Assembly (NCBI RefSeq): GCF_003112575.1
Contig: NZ_BEWC01000008.1
Location: 62,001-126,000, forward strand
Direction: 5' to 3'
Source: Streptomyces ardesiacus
Lineage (GTDB): Bacteria > Actinomycetota > Actinomycetes > Streptomycetales > Streptomycetaceae
DNA length: 64,000 nucleotides
Shown here: positions 41,020-49,268 of the stretch, in pieces
Layout of the letters: every line of letters starts with the position of its first letter
Numbering within the stretch: the first letter of the stretch is position 1
Made by a program: the position numbers and the translations under genes
Notes under the pieces: model-generated
What the model was told of the DNA's origin: nothing
Seen by the model: only the letters and a program-made list of their open reading frames with translations
The model's database searches: none

Positions 41020-41814
41020 TCACCGCGCGGGGTCCCCGTAGGGGAGCAGCTCCGGGCGCTTGGGCGGCAGGCCGTCCCCGGACGAGCGGCCGGTCAGCCT
41101 GCGGCCGATCCACGGCAGCAGGTGCTGCCGGGCGAACCGGACGTCCGCGGTCCTGCGCGCCACCCAGCCCGGCGGCGGCGTCGCGGGGACCGGGGCGTGC
41201 CAGTCGGGGTCCTCGGGTTCGTGACCGAGCGACTGCCACACCGCCTCCGCGACCCTGCGGTGGCCCTCGGCCGTCAGGTGCAGCCGGTCCGCGTCCCACA
41301 TGCGGGGGTCGGCCAGCGACCGGGCCGCGTACAGGTCGACGACGACCGCGCCGTGCTGCTGCGCGAGGTCGTCGACGACGGCGAACAGCGCCTCCATGCG
41401 CGGACGGAACCGTTCGAGGACCGGGCCCTGCCGGCCCGGGCTGCGCATCAGCACCAGCTGCTTGCAGTTCGGGGCGAGCCGCTCCACGGCCTGGGTCAGC
41501 AGGTCCCGCACCCGGGCCATGTCGCACTGGGGCCGCAGCGTGTCGTTGAGCCCGCCGACCAGGGTGATCACGTCGGCTCCCATGGCGGCGGCCACGTCCA
41601 CCTGCTCGTCGACGATCTGTCCGATCAGCTTCCCGCGCACCGCGAGGTTGGCGTACCTGAAGCCGGGGGAGCGGGCCGCCATCCGGGCGGCGAGGAGGTC
41701 GGCCCAGCCCCGGTAGGAGCCGTCGGGCAGCAGGTCCGACATGCCCTCGGTGAAGGAGTCGCCGACGGCGACGAGGCTGGTGTAGGCGGGGTTCGTCTGC
41801 ATGGCGACGGACAT
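41020..41814 (-). CDS. SGNH/GDSL hydrolase family protein
   Basis: A 264-residue hydrolase. Block I reads SLVAVGDSFTEGMSDLLPDG with catalytic Ser, block III LVGGLNDTLRP with Asn, and block V DADRLHLTAEGHRRVAEAVW with Asp and His. No signal peptide is visible, so it acts in the cytoplasm. Substrate (ester, acyl or acetyl group) is unknown. The ATG at 41814 (MSVAMQTNPAYTSL) is chosen; a second ATG four codons later is possible. The longer reading frame upstream is low-complexity. Confidence 0.88.
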   Translation of the reverse strand: MSVAMQTNPAYTSLVAVGDSFTEGMSDLLPDGSYRGWADLLAARMAARSPGFRYANLAVRGKLIGQIVDEQVDVAAAMGADVITLVGGLNDTLRPQCDMARVRDLLTQAVERLAPNCKQLVLMRSPGRQGPVLERFRPRMEALFAVVDDLAQQHGAVVVDLYAARSLADPRMWDADRLHLTAEGHRRVAEAVWQSLGHEPEDPDWHAPVPATPPPGWVARRTADVRFARQHLLPWIGRRLTGRSSGDGLPPKRPELLPYGDPAR

Positions 41815-42017
41815 GGTATCGCCTGCACATACCCGCCGGTCGGTCGCCCTCGGGAAGGGCGTACCGCCAGTACGTCCCCCCGCGGTGACTCGCTGCCCGC
41901 GGGGAACGGGCGTTACCTGGAAGACAGGGGGCGCGGCGGCGCCCGTCGCCGCCCGGCGCACCGGCAGTCAAGAAACCGGATCAAGAGATCAATGGATCAA
42001 GCAGACAAGGAAGACCC

Positions 42018-42428
42018 GTGCAGATCACACGCAGCTCGATCAACACCGTCAAGGGACCGGCCGACTGGTTCACCGGCGACGTCTACATCGACGCCGTCGC
42101 CGCTGCCCCCGCGCCGTCCAGGGTCACTGCCAACCTCGTCCACTTCATGCCCGGCGCGCGCACCCACTGGCACCGGCACCCGCTGAGCCAGACCGTCTTC
42201 GTGACCGAGGGGATCGGCCTGTGCCAGCGTCGCGGTGGTCCCGTCGAGGTCATCCGCCCCGGCGACCGCGTCCTGTTCGAGGCCGACGAGGAGCACTGGC
42301 ACGGCGCGGCGCCCGACCGCCTCATGGTGCACCTGGCCGTCAACGAGGCGGACGCCGACCACGACGTCGTGCACTGGCTGACCCCCGTCACCGACGAGGA
42401 GTACGCCGCCGCCCCGGCCACCGGCTGA
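42018..42428 (+). CDS. Cupin domain protein
   Basis: A 136-residue single-domain cupin. Motif 1 is THWHRHPLSQTVFVTEGIG with three His and motif 2 is RPGDRVLFEADEEHWHG with the fourth ligand. Proteins of this kind resemble (R)-mandelonitrile lyase-like and carboxymuconolactone-associated cupins; the function is unknown. The GTG start at 42018 follows a short promoter region in which GGATCAAG occurs twice (41978-42003). The last six codons and the stop are tandemly duplicated downstream. Confidence 0.82.
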   Translation: MQITRSSINTVKGPADWFTGDVYIDAVAAAPAPSRVTANLVHFMPGARTHWHRHPLSQTVFVTEGIGLCQRRGGPVEVIRPGDRVLFEADEEHWHGAAPDRLMVHLAVNEADADHDVVHWLTPVTDEEYAAAPATG

Positions 42429-42460
42429 CCGCGCCGCCGCCCCGGCCACCGGCTGACCGC
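42405..42460 (+). repeat. Perfect 28-bp tandem duplication spanning the cupin stop codon
   Basis: The 28 bases at 42405-42432, which encode the final Ala/Pro/Thr/Gly residues, the TGA and three more bases, are repeated exactly at 42433-42460. The second copy is non-coding because the first stop is intact. It looks like a recent slippage or unequal recombination event. Confidence 0.95.
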
Positions 42461-42493
42461 GGCACCGCCCCGCCGACGGGCCGGGGGCACCGC

Positions 42494-43507
42494 TCACGTC
42501 CGCTGCCCGAACAGCTCCCTCAGCACGTCCTCCATGGTCACCAGCCCCGCGAGCCGCCCGTCCGAGCCGAGCACCGCCGCCAGGTGGGTGCGGCTGCGGC
42601 GCATGGCGGTGAGCACGTCGTCGAGCGGGGTGCGCTCGCGCACCCGGGCGATGGGCCGCATGTCCCGCAGCCGGAAGGGCAGGTCCCGCGGCGAGGCGTC
42701 CAGGGCGTCCTTCACGTGCAGGTAGCCGACGATCCGCCGTCCGTCGTCCACCACCGGGAAACGGGAGAATCCCGACTGCACCGAGAGCCGCTCCAACTGC
42801 TCCGGGGTGATGCCCACGCGCGCGTGGACGACGCGCTCCAGCGGCAGCACCACGTCCCGCACCGGCCGGCGGCCCAGCTCCAGGGCGTCGCGGAGCCGCT
42901 CCCGGGCCCGGTCGTCGATCAGCCCGGCCTCGCCGGCGTCCTTGACGATCTCCGCCAGCTCCGCGTCCGTGAAGGTCGCCGCCACCTCGTTCTTCGCCTC
43001 CACCCTGAGCAGCTTGAGCAGCCCGTTCGCGAAGGCGTTGACGGTGAAGATCACCGGCCGCAGGGCCCGGGACAGCGCCACCAGGGGCGGCCCGAGGAGC
43101 AGCGCGCTGCGCACCGGCTCGGCCAGCGCGATGTTCTTGGGCACCATCTCGCCGAGCAGCATGTGCAGATACGTCGCCAGCGCCAGCGCGATCACGAAGG
43201 ACACGGCGTGCCCCGCGCCCGACGGCACACCCACCGCGTGGAACACCGGCTCCAGCAGGTGCGCGATCGCCGGTTCCGCGACCACGCCGAGGACCAGCGT
43301 GCACAGGGTGATGCCGAGCTGCGCCGCGGCCAGCAGCGCCGAGACGTGCTCCAGACCCCACAGCACGCGCCTGGCCCGGGCGTCGCCCTCCTCGGCGTAC
43401 GGTTCCACCTGGCTGCGGCGCACGGAGATCAGCGCGAACTCGGCGCCCACGAAGAACGCGTTGACGACCAGCGTCGCCAGACCGATCAGCAGCTGTACGG
43501 CGGTCAC
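42494..43507 (-). CDS. CNNM/CorC-type membrane protein with CBS domains (hemolysin family)
   Basis: A 337-residue protein. The N-terminal DUF21/CNNM region has about four hydrophobic segments (LLIGLATLVVNAFFVGAEFA, LGITLCTLVLGVVAEPAIAH, FVIALALATYLHMLLGEMVP). A Bateman module of two CBS domains follows (FSRFPVVDDGRRIVGYLHVK, LAAVLGSDGRLAGLVTMEDV). The C-terminal CorC_HlyC domain of the longer paralogue is absent. Family members export or regulate Mg2+/Co2+. The start overlaps the stop of the upstream paralogue by four bases, so the two are coupled. Confidence 0.9.
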   Translation of the reverse strand: MTAVQLLIGLATLVVNAFFVGAEFALISVRRSQVEPYAEEGDARARRVLWGLEHVSALLAAAQLGITLCTLVLGVVAEPAIAHLLEPVFHAVGVPSGAGHAVSFVIALALATYLHMLLGEMVPKNIALAEPVRSALLLGPPLVALSRALRPVIFTVNAFANGLLKLLRVEAKNEVAATFTDAELAEIVKDAGEAGLIDDRARERLRDALELGRRPVRDVVLPLERVVHARVGITPEQLERLSVQSGFSRFPVVDDGRRIVGYLHVKDALDASPRDLPFRLRDMRPIARVRERTPLDDVLTAMRRSRTHLAAVLGSDGRLAGLVTMEDVLRELFGQRT

Positions 43508-44862
43508 CGGCCGGCCTCCCCTTCGTCCTCCCCGCCGGGGCCGGGCCCGGCCGCGTCGTCGAGGGGCGCGTGCATCAGCACCCGGGAGGCCCTGTGCCCC
43601 GTCGCCTCCACGACGTCCAGCCGCCAGCCGGCGACGTCGAGGCGGTCACCGACGGCGGGGATGCGCCCGAGACCGGCCGCGATCAGCCCCGCGACCGTCT
43701 CGTACGGTCCCTCGGGCACCCGCAGCCCCAGCCGTTCGAGCCGGTCCACGCGCGCCGAGCCGTCGGCCCGGTACAGCGCGCGCCCCGCCTCGTCCGTACC
43801 GGCCGCGTCGAGGTCCGGCGTCTCGTGCGGATCGTGCTCGTCGCGCACCTGGCCGACGACCTCCTCGACGATGTCCTCCAGCGTGGCCACGCCCGCCGTC
43901 CCGCCGTACTCGTCGATCACCACGGCCATCGTGCGCCGGCCGGAGAGCCGGTCCAGGAGCCGGTCCACGGTCAGGGACTCGGGCACGAGCAGCGGCTCGC
44001 GCATCAGGTCGGCCACCGGCATCCCCGGCCGCCGCTCGGCGGGCACCGCCAGGACGTCCTTGACGTGCGCCGTGCCGACCACCGCGTCCAGGGTCTCCCG
44101 GTAGACGGGGAACCGGGACAGGCCCGTCGCCCGGGTCGCGTTCGCCACGTCCTCGCAGGTCGCCCGGGCCTCCAGGGCCACGACCTGGACCCGGGGAGTC
44201 ATCACCTGCTGCGCCGTCAGGTCGGCCAGGTTCAGCGTGCGCACGAACAACTCGGCCGTGTCGGCCTCCAGGGCGCCCTCCTTGGCCGAGTGCCGGGCGA
44301 GCGCCGCCAGCTCCTGCGGCCCCCGCGCGGACGCCAGTTCCTCCGCGGGTTCCACGCCGAAGCGGCGCACGACACGGTTGGCGGTGTTGTTCAGATGGGT
44401 GATGAAGGGCCGGAAGGCGGCACTGAACCAGCGTTGCGGGCCGCCCACCCGCTTGGCCACGGCCAGCGGCGAGGAGATCGCCCAGTTCTTCGGCACCAGC
44501 TCGCCGACGATCATCAGGAAGACCGTCGACAGCGCCGTGCCCACCACCAGGGCCAGTGAGGAGGCCGCCGAACGGGACACGCCCAGGTCCTCCAGCGGCC
44601 CGGAGATCAGCGCCGCGACCGACGGCTTGGCGAGCATGCCGACGACCAGATTGGTGACGGTGATGCCGAGCTGGGCGCCGGAGAGCTGGAAGGTCAGGTT
44701 CCGTACGCCCTTGAGGGCGCTCGCCGCGCCCCGCTCGCCACGCGCCGCCGCCCGCTCCAGTTCGCCCCGTTCGACGGTGGTCAGCGAGAACTCGGCCGCG
44801 ACGAAGGCGCCGCACAGGAGCGAGAGCAGGATCGCCACCAGCAGCAGGAGCAGTTCGGTCAT
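43504..44862 (-). CDS. CNNM/CorC-type membrane protein with CBS and CorC_HlyC domains
   Basis: A 452-residue paralogue of the downstream gene. CNNM domain: LLLLVAILLSLLCGAFVAAE, GITVTNLVVGMLAKPSVAAL and LALVVGTALSTVFLMIVGEL, then the conserved VPKNWAIS. CBS pair: LSRFPVYRETLDAVVGTAHV and MAVVIDEYGGTAGVATLEDI. A CorC_HlyC domain closes the protein (GPYETVAGLIAAGLGRIPAV). The pair probably forms a hetero-oligomeric divalent cation transporter or regulator. Translation of the second gene depends on this one through a four-base overlap. Confidence 0.92.
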   Translation of the reverse strand: MTELLLLLVAILLSLLCGAFVAAEFSLTTVERGELERAAARGERGAASALKGVRNLTFQLSGAQLGITVTNLVVGMLAKPSVAALISGPLEDLGVSRSAASSLALVVGTALSTVFLMIVGELVPKNWAISSPLAVAKRVGGPQRWFSAAFRPFITHLNNTANRVVRRFGVEPAEELASARGPQELAALARHSAKEGALEADTAELFVRTLNLADLTAQQVMTPRVQVVALEARATCEDVANATRATGLSRFPVYRETLDAVVGTAHVKDVLAVPAERRPGMPVADLMREPLLVPESLTVDRLLDRLSGRRTMAVVIDEYGGTAGVATLEDIVEEVVGQVRDEHDPHETPDLDAAGTDEAGRALYRADGSARVDRLERLGLRVPEGPYETVAGLIAAGLGRIPAVGDRLDVAGWRLDVVEATGHRASRVLMHAPLDDAAGPGPGGEDEGEAGR

Positions 44863-44944
44863 CGGCTCACCTCGGACCCATGATCGGCCAGGAACCGCAG
44901 GTTCGCCCGATGTTCAAGCCTTCAACCTTTCGCCTCGCGGGCGC

Positions 44945-45370
44945 TCAGCCGGTCAGGTGCTTCACCCAGCGCCGCCACTGCTCCTGCGGCTCGTACCCGG
45001 CCGCCCGCCAGGCATGCTGGGCCCGCTCGTTGCGCACCAGCACCATCGCGTCCCCGCGGCGCCCGCCGAGCCGGACGAAGCGGTCGTCGGCCGCCGCGAG
45101 CAGGGCCGTCCCGATGCCCCGGCGCCGGTGGTCCGGGTGCACCGCGAGCCGGTACAGGTGACAGCGCCAGCCGTCGAAGCCCGCGATCACCGTGCCCACC
45201 AGCTCGCCGCCCCGCTCGGCCAGGAGCAGCGCCTCGGGGTCGCGCGCCACCAGGCGCTCCACGCCGTCCCGGTCGTCGCTGATGCTCGTCCCCTCGGCGG
45301 CCGTCTTCCAGAAGGCCAGCACGGGATCCAGGTCCTCGGGCCCGGCGGGCCGTATGCGCACATCGGTCAT
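44945..45370 (-). CDS. GNAT family N-acetyltransferase
   Basis: A 141-residue single-domain acetyltransferase. The acetyl-CoA loop reads LYRLAVHPDHRRRGIGTALL and the C-terminal strand/helix is NERAQHAWRAAGYEPQEQWR. It begins MTDVRIRPAGPEDLDPVLAF with ATG at 45370. Substrate unknown. The upstream in-frame extension through the next gene is not protein-like and is rejected. Confidence 0.88.
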   Translation of the reverse strand: MTDVRIRPAGPEDLDPVLAFWKTAAEGTSISDDRDGVERLVARDPEALLLAERGGELVGTVIAGFDGWRCHLYRLAVHPDHRRRGIGTALLAAADDRFVRLGGRRGDAMVLVRNERAQHAWRAAGYEPQEQWRRWVKHLTG

Positions 45371-45468
45371 GCCGCGATCCCACCACGCGTGCCGAGGCCC
45401 GCGAGGGTGATTCCGGCATGCGGACGGTACGCCGTGCGCCGGGCCCGCGGCACCGGACCAGTGGCCCG

Positions 45469-46359
45469 TCAGTCCTCGCGCAGGGCCCGCAGCACCGGGG
45501 CGAAGGCCTCCATGGACGGCTCCAGCACCGTGAGGTAGGTGAACCCGTACCGCTCCCGCTGCGCCCGCACCTGCGCGGTGATCTGCTCCAGCGTCCCGGC
45601 CAGGAAGATGGGCAGCTCCAGCGCCTGGCCGGGGGTGAGGTGGGGCAGGTGCTCCAGGTACGGGCGGACGGCGGCCGCACGGTCCTCGGTGACGGCGACC
45701 ATCTGGACGAGCAGGTTCAGCTCCGCCGGTTCCCCCCGGCCCGCCGCCAGCTCCCGGTACCGGGCGACGCGCTCGTCGAGCTCCTCGGCGGTCAGGGGCA
45801 GCAGCTGTCCCGTCGCGCTTCCCCGCACGGTCCGCCCGCCGGTGAACGCGGCGATGTCGGCGTGCCGGGCGGTCAGCTCCAGCATCCGGTCGCCGTTCGC
45901 GCCGATCAGCAGCGGCACCCCGGGCCGCTGCACGGGGCGGGGCAGCCACTCCTCGTCGCCCAGCAGCCGCTCCAGCTCCTCGACGGTGCGCCGCAGGTGG
46001 TCCACCCGTTCCCCGGGCGAGCCGAAGGCCAGACCCGCGGTGTCGTGCTCCGCGCGGACGTAGCCCGTGCCGAGCCCGAGTTCCAGGCGCCCGCCCGTCA
46101 GGGCGTCCGTGGTCGCCACCTCCCGCGCCAGCAGAGCCGGGTTCCAGAACCCCGCGTTGAGCACGAACGTGCCGAGCCGGGGACGCTCGGTGACCCGGGC
46201 CGCGGCGACCAGCGCCGGGAACGGCGCGGGCATGCCGAGGTGGTCCGGCACCAGGATCACGTCGTACCCGAGTTCCTCGGCCCGGCGGCACTTGGCGTCC
46301 CACTCGTCCGCCGGGGCGGCGCTCATCAGGTTGACGCCGAAACGGAACGGACGCGGCAT
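45469..46359 (-). CDS. LLM class F420- or FMN-dependent oxidoreductase
   Basis: A 296-residue luciferase-like TIM-barrel protein: FRFGVNLMSAAPADEWDAKC, AEELGYDVILVPDHLG, RLELGLGTGYVRAEHDTAGL and PLLIGANGDRMLELTARHAD. The pattern resembles the actinobacterial TIGR03621-type F420-dependent group. The ATG at 46359 has a good GGGAGAG site; an ATG 16 codons upstream is less likely. The reaction cannot be inferred. Confidence 0.87.
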   Translation of the reverse strand: MPRPFRFGVNLMSAAPADEWDAKCRRAEELGYDVILVPDHLGMPAPFPALVAAARVTERPRLGTFVLNAGFWNPALLAREVATTDALTGGRLELGLGTGYVRAEHDTAGLAFGSPGERVDHLRRTVEELERLLGDEEWLPRPVQRPGVPLLIGANGDRMLELTARHADIAAFTGGRTVRGSATGQLLPLTAEELDERVARYRELAAGRGEPAELNLLVQMVAVTEDRAAAVRPYLEHLPHLTPGQALELPIFLAGTLEQITAQVRAQRERYGFTYLTVLEPSMEAFAPVLRALRED

Positions 46360-46443
46360 GAACTCTCCCCACACATCGGTGACTTCGGGCCACGGTGAGT
46401 CAATCACCTCCGCACCCGGGGCAGGAAGACCCGGCCACGGCTG

Positions 46444-47121
46444 TCAGGAGGAGCGCCAGGCGGTGCCCAGCACGCAGTAGGAACTCGGCAGCGCCGGCCC
46501 CTCCGGCGGCATCATCGTCCGCCGGTAGGGCCCGAGCACGAACCCCGCCTCCCGCAGCGCCGCGACCGGCTCGCGCGACAGGTGGCAGCCGCCGGACAGG
46601 GCGGGCCACAGCGTCCGGTCCAGCGCGCCCTGGGTGAAGGTCATCACCCGCCCGCCGCCCCGGCCGTGCTCGAAGAACCGCACCTGTCCGCCGGGGCGCA
46701 GCACCCGCCGCAGCTCGGCCAGGGCCCGCGGCACGTCCCGGACGCTGCACAGCACCAGCGAGACCACGGCCGCGTCGAACGCCTCGCTCTTGACCGGCAG
46801 CGCCTCCGCGGTGCCCGGCACCACGTCCACCGGCACCCGGGCGCGCTGCGCCGCGTCCACCGCCAACCGGCGCAGCACGCGCTCCGGCTCGACGGCGACG
46901 ACCTCGGAGACGGTGCCCGGGTAGTGCGCGAAGTTCAGCCCGTTGCCCGCGCCGACCTCGATCACCCGCCCGGACAGCCCGGCGAGCAGCCGTTCGCGCA
47001 CGCGGGCCATGCCCATCCGGGTCTCGGCACCCGTGCTGAGCCGGGCGTAGCAACGGGCGAACAGCGGATGGTGCACGGCGTCCCGCGGCACCCCGCGGGA
47101 CCGGACGGATCGCAGTGGCAT
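46444..47121 (-). CDS. Class I SAM-dependent methyltransferase
   Basis: A 225-residue methyltransferase of the UbiE/phosphatidylethanolamine N-methyltransferase-like type. The SAM motif is VIEVGAGNGLNFAHYPG (about residue 54), then AVEPERVLRRLA, FDAAVVSLVLCSVRDV and RRVLRPGGQVRFFEHGR. The ATG at 47121 follows GGGAGG. The substrate is unknown; a small lipid or quinone precursor is possible. It is on the same strand as the bio genes, 142 bases downstream of bioD, and may be read from that operon. Confidence 0.87.
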   Translation of the reverse strand: MPLRSVRSRGVPRDAVHHPLFARCYARLSTGAETRMGMARVRERLLAGLSGRVIEVGAGNGLNFAHYPGTVSEVVAVEPERVLRRLAVDAAQRARVPVDVVPGTAEALPVKSEAFDAAVVSLVLCSVRDVPRALAELRRVLRPGGQVRFFEHGRGGGRVMTFTQGALDRTLWPALSGGCHLSREPVAALREAGFVLGPYRRTMMPPEGPALPSSYCVLGTAWRSS

Positions 47122-47263
47122 GGGACCTCCCTCACGAGACGGCGCCGCACCGCGATTCTCCCCCGCACCGGCCCGTCGCACCCACCGCGCGGGCAACCCG
47201 CCCGGGCGCACCCCGGCGGCGCGCGCCCCGTCCCCGCGCCGCCGGTCACAAACGCGCCGCCCG

Positions 47264-47980
47264 TCAGGGACCGTGCCGGTCGCCGAAGGCCCCCGCGTTC
47301 CACGTGCCGTCCAGGGGCGGCGCCAGCCAGCCCGGCGCCGCCGCCCGGAAGCCGGCCGGGGCGAGGGATCCCGCGCCCTCCGGGACCGCGCCGAGGAGGG
47401 GGGCGCCGGCCACGTCCGGGAGGTCCGCGAGGTTGCAGCGGGCGGCCAGGTCCGCCACCGCGGGCCACCTGCCGATCACCAGCCCGGGCAGCTCCAGGCC
47501 CCGGGAGCGCAGCTCGCGAGCCGTCAGCTCCGTGGTGTTCAGCGTGCCCAGCCCCGCCGGGACCACCAGCAGCACCGGCGCGCCCAGCAGACCGGCCACG
47601 TCCGCCAGCGTCCCGCCGGCGGCGTCGAAGCGGACGAGCAGCCCGCCCGCGCCCTCGACCAGGACGAGGTCGTGCTCGGTGGCCAGCTTGGCCGCGGCCT
47701 CCGCCACCTCCGGCGGGCGCACGGGCGCCCGTCCGGCCCGGCGCGCCGCCGTGCCCGGCGCCAACGGCTCGGGGAACCGGGCCACTTCCGCGACCGTCAC
47801 GTCACCCGCGAGCCGCGCCGCCTCCTGGGCGTCCCCGGCCTCGTCCGGGCCCACGCCGGTCTGCGCGGCCTTCAGCACCGCCACCGACCGGCCGCCCGCC
47901 AGGGCCGTCGCGGCGACGGCGGCGGTCACGACGGTCTTGCCGACCTCCGTGCCCGTGCCCGTGATCACCAGTACCGGCAT
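47264..47980 (-). CDS. bioD: Dethiobiotin synthetase
   Basis: A 238-residue P-loop ligase that closes the ureido ring of dethiobiotin with ATP and CO2. The P-loop VLVITGTGTEVGKTVVTAAV begins at residue 3 and the second signature is HDLVLVEGAGGLLVRFDAAG. The start lies one base after the bioA stop (47981), so they are cotranscribed; this is the third gene of bioB-bioA-bioD. Confidence 0.95.
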   Translation of the reverse strand: MPVLVITGTGTEVGKTVVTAAVAATALAGGRSVAVLKAAQTGVGPDEAGDAQEAARLAGDVTVAEVARFPEPLAPGTAARRAGRAPVRPPEVAEAAAKLATEHDLVLVEGAGGLLVRFDAAGGTLADVAGLLGAPVLLVVPAGLGTLNTTELTARELRSRGLELPGLVIGRWPAVADLAARCNLADLPDVAGAPLLGAVPEGAGSLAPAGFRAAAPGWLAPPLDGTWNAGAFGDRHGP

Positions 47981-47981
47981 G

Positions 47982-49268
47982 TCATCCCTCCCGTGCCGCC
48001 GCGCACACCGCGCGGGCGATCCGTGCCACGTCCGCGTCGCCCGTGACGTACGGCGGCATGGTGTAGACCAGGTCGCGGAACGGCCGCAGCCACACGCCCT
48101 CGCGCACGGCCGCCCGTGTCGCCGCCCGCATGTCGACGTCGTGGTCGAGCTGCACCACCCCGATCGCGCCGAGCACCCGTACGTCCCGCACGCCCGGCAG
48201 CCCGGCGGCGGGCGCGAGTCCCTCGCTCAGGCCCGCCCCGATCCGCTTGACCTCCGCGAGCCAGTCCTGGCCGAGCAGCAGTCCGATCGACGCGCACGCC
48301 ACCGCCGCGGCCAGCGGATTGCCCATGAACGTCGGTCCGTGGGCCAGCACCGGCACCTCGCCGCGCGAGATGCCCTCGGCCACCCGCGAGGTGCACAGGG
48401 TCGCCGCCATCGTCAGATAGCCGCCGGTCAGCGCCTTGCCCACGCACATCACGTCCGGCGTCACCGCCGCGTGCTCCGCCGCGAACAACGCGCCCGTGCG
48501 CCCGAACCCCGTGGCGATCTCGTCGAACACCAGCAGCACGCCGTGCGCGTCGCACGCCTCCCGCAGCACCCGCAGGTACGCGGGGGAGTGGAAGCGCATC
48601 CCGCCGGCGCCCTGCACCACCGGCTCCACGATCACCGCGGCCAGCTCGTCGGCGTGCCGCTCGATCAGGGACCGCAGATGGTCGGCGTACGTCTCCTCGT
48701 ACCGCGCCGGGGGCGCGTCCGCGAAGACCTGGCGCGGCAGGACGCCGGACCACAGCTCGTGCATGCCGCCCTCCGGGTCGCACACCGACATGGGCTGCCA
48801 CGTGTCCCCGTGGTAGCCGCCGCGCCAGGTGAGCAGGCGGTGCTTGCCGGGGCGGCCGAGGGAGCGCCAGTACTGCAGGCACATCTTCACGGCGACCTCG
48901 ACCGACACCGACCCGGAGTCGGCGAGGAACACGTGCTCCAGGCCCTCGGGCGAGATGTCGACAAGGAGCTTCGCCAGCCGTACGGCGGGCTCGTGGGTGA
49001 GCCCGCCGAACATGACGTGGCTCATCCGCTCCAACTGCTCGCGCGCCGCCTCGTTCAGCACCGGGTGGTTGTAGCCGTGGATCGCCGACCACCAGGACGA
49101 CATCCCGTCGACCAGCTCCCCGGAGCCGTCGGCCGGCCGCAGCCGCACCCCGCTCGCCGACTCCACGACGAGCGGGTCCTGCCGGCCGGGCATGGGCCCG
49201 TACGGGTGCCAGACGTGCCGCCGGTCCAGCGCCAGCAGCTCGGCGACGTGCAGCGCGGGCTCAGGCAT
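47982..49268 (-). CDS. bioA: Adenosylmethionine-8-amino-7-oxononanoate aminotransferase
   Basis: A 428-residue class III aminotransferase that converts KAPA to DAPA using SAM as amino donor. Markers are RHVWHPYGPMPGRQDPLVVE, DGMSSWWSAIHGYNHPVLNE (the BioA-specific WWSAIHGY), FADSGSVSVEVA-like LADSGSVSVEVAVKM, RGGYHGDTWQPMSVCDPEGG, LVFDEIATGFGRTG and the PLP lysine near residue 279 in CVGKALTGGYLTMA. The ATG at 49268 overlaps the end of bioB by eight bases. A longer in-frame start lies within bioB and is rejected. Confidence 0.95.
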   Translation of the reverse strand: MPEPALHVAELLALDRRHVWHPYGPMPGRQDPLVVESASGVRLRPADGSGELVDGMSSWWSAIHGYNHPVLNEAAREQLERMSHVMFGGLTHEPAVRLAKLLVDISPEGLEHVFLADSGSVSVEVAVKMCLQYWRSLGRPGKHRLLTWRGGYHGDTWQPMSVCDPEGGMHELWSGVLPRQVFADAPPARYEETYADHLRSLIERHADELAAVIVEPVVQGAGGMRFHSPAYLRVLREACDAHGVLLVFDEIATGFGRTGALFAAEHAAVTPDVMCVGKALTGGYLTMAATLCTSRVAEGISRGEVPVLAHGPTFMGNPLAAAVACASIGLLLGQDWLAEVKRIGAGLSEGLAPAAGLPGVRDVRVLGAIGVVQLDHDVDMRAATRAAVREGVWLRPFRDLVYTMPPYVTGDADVARIARAVCAAAREG

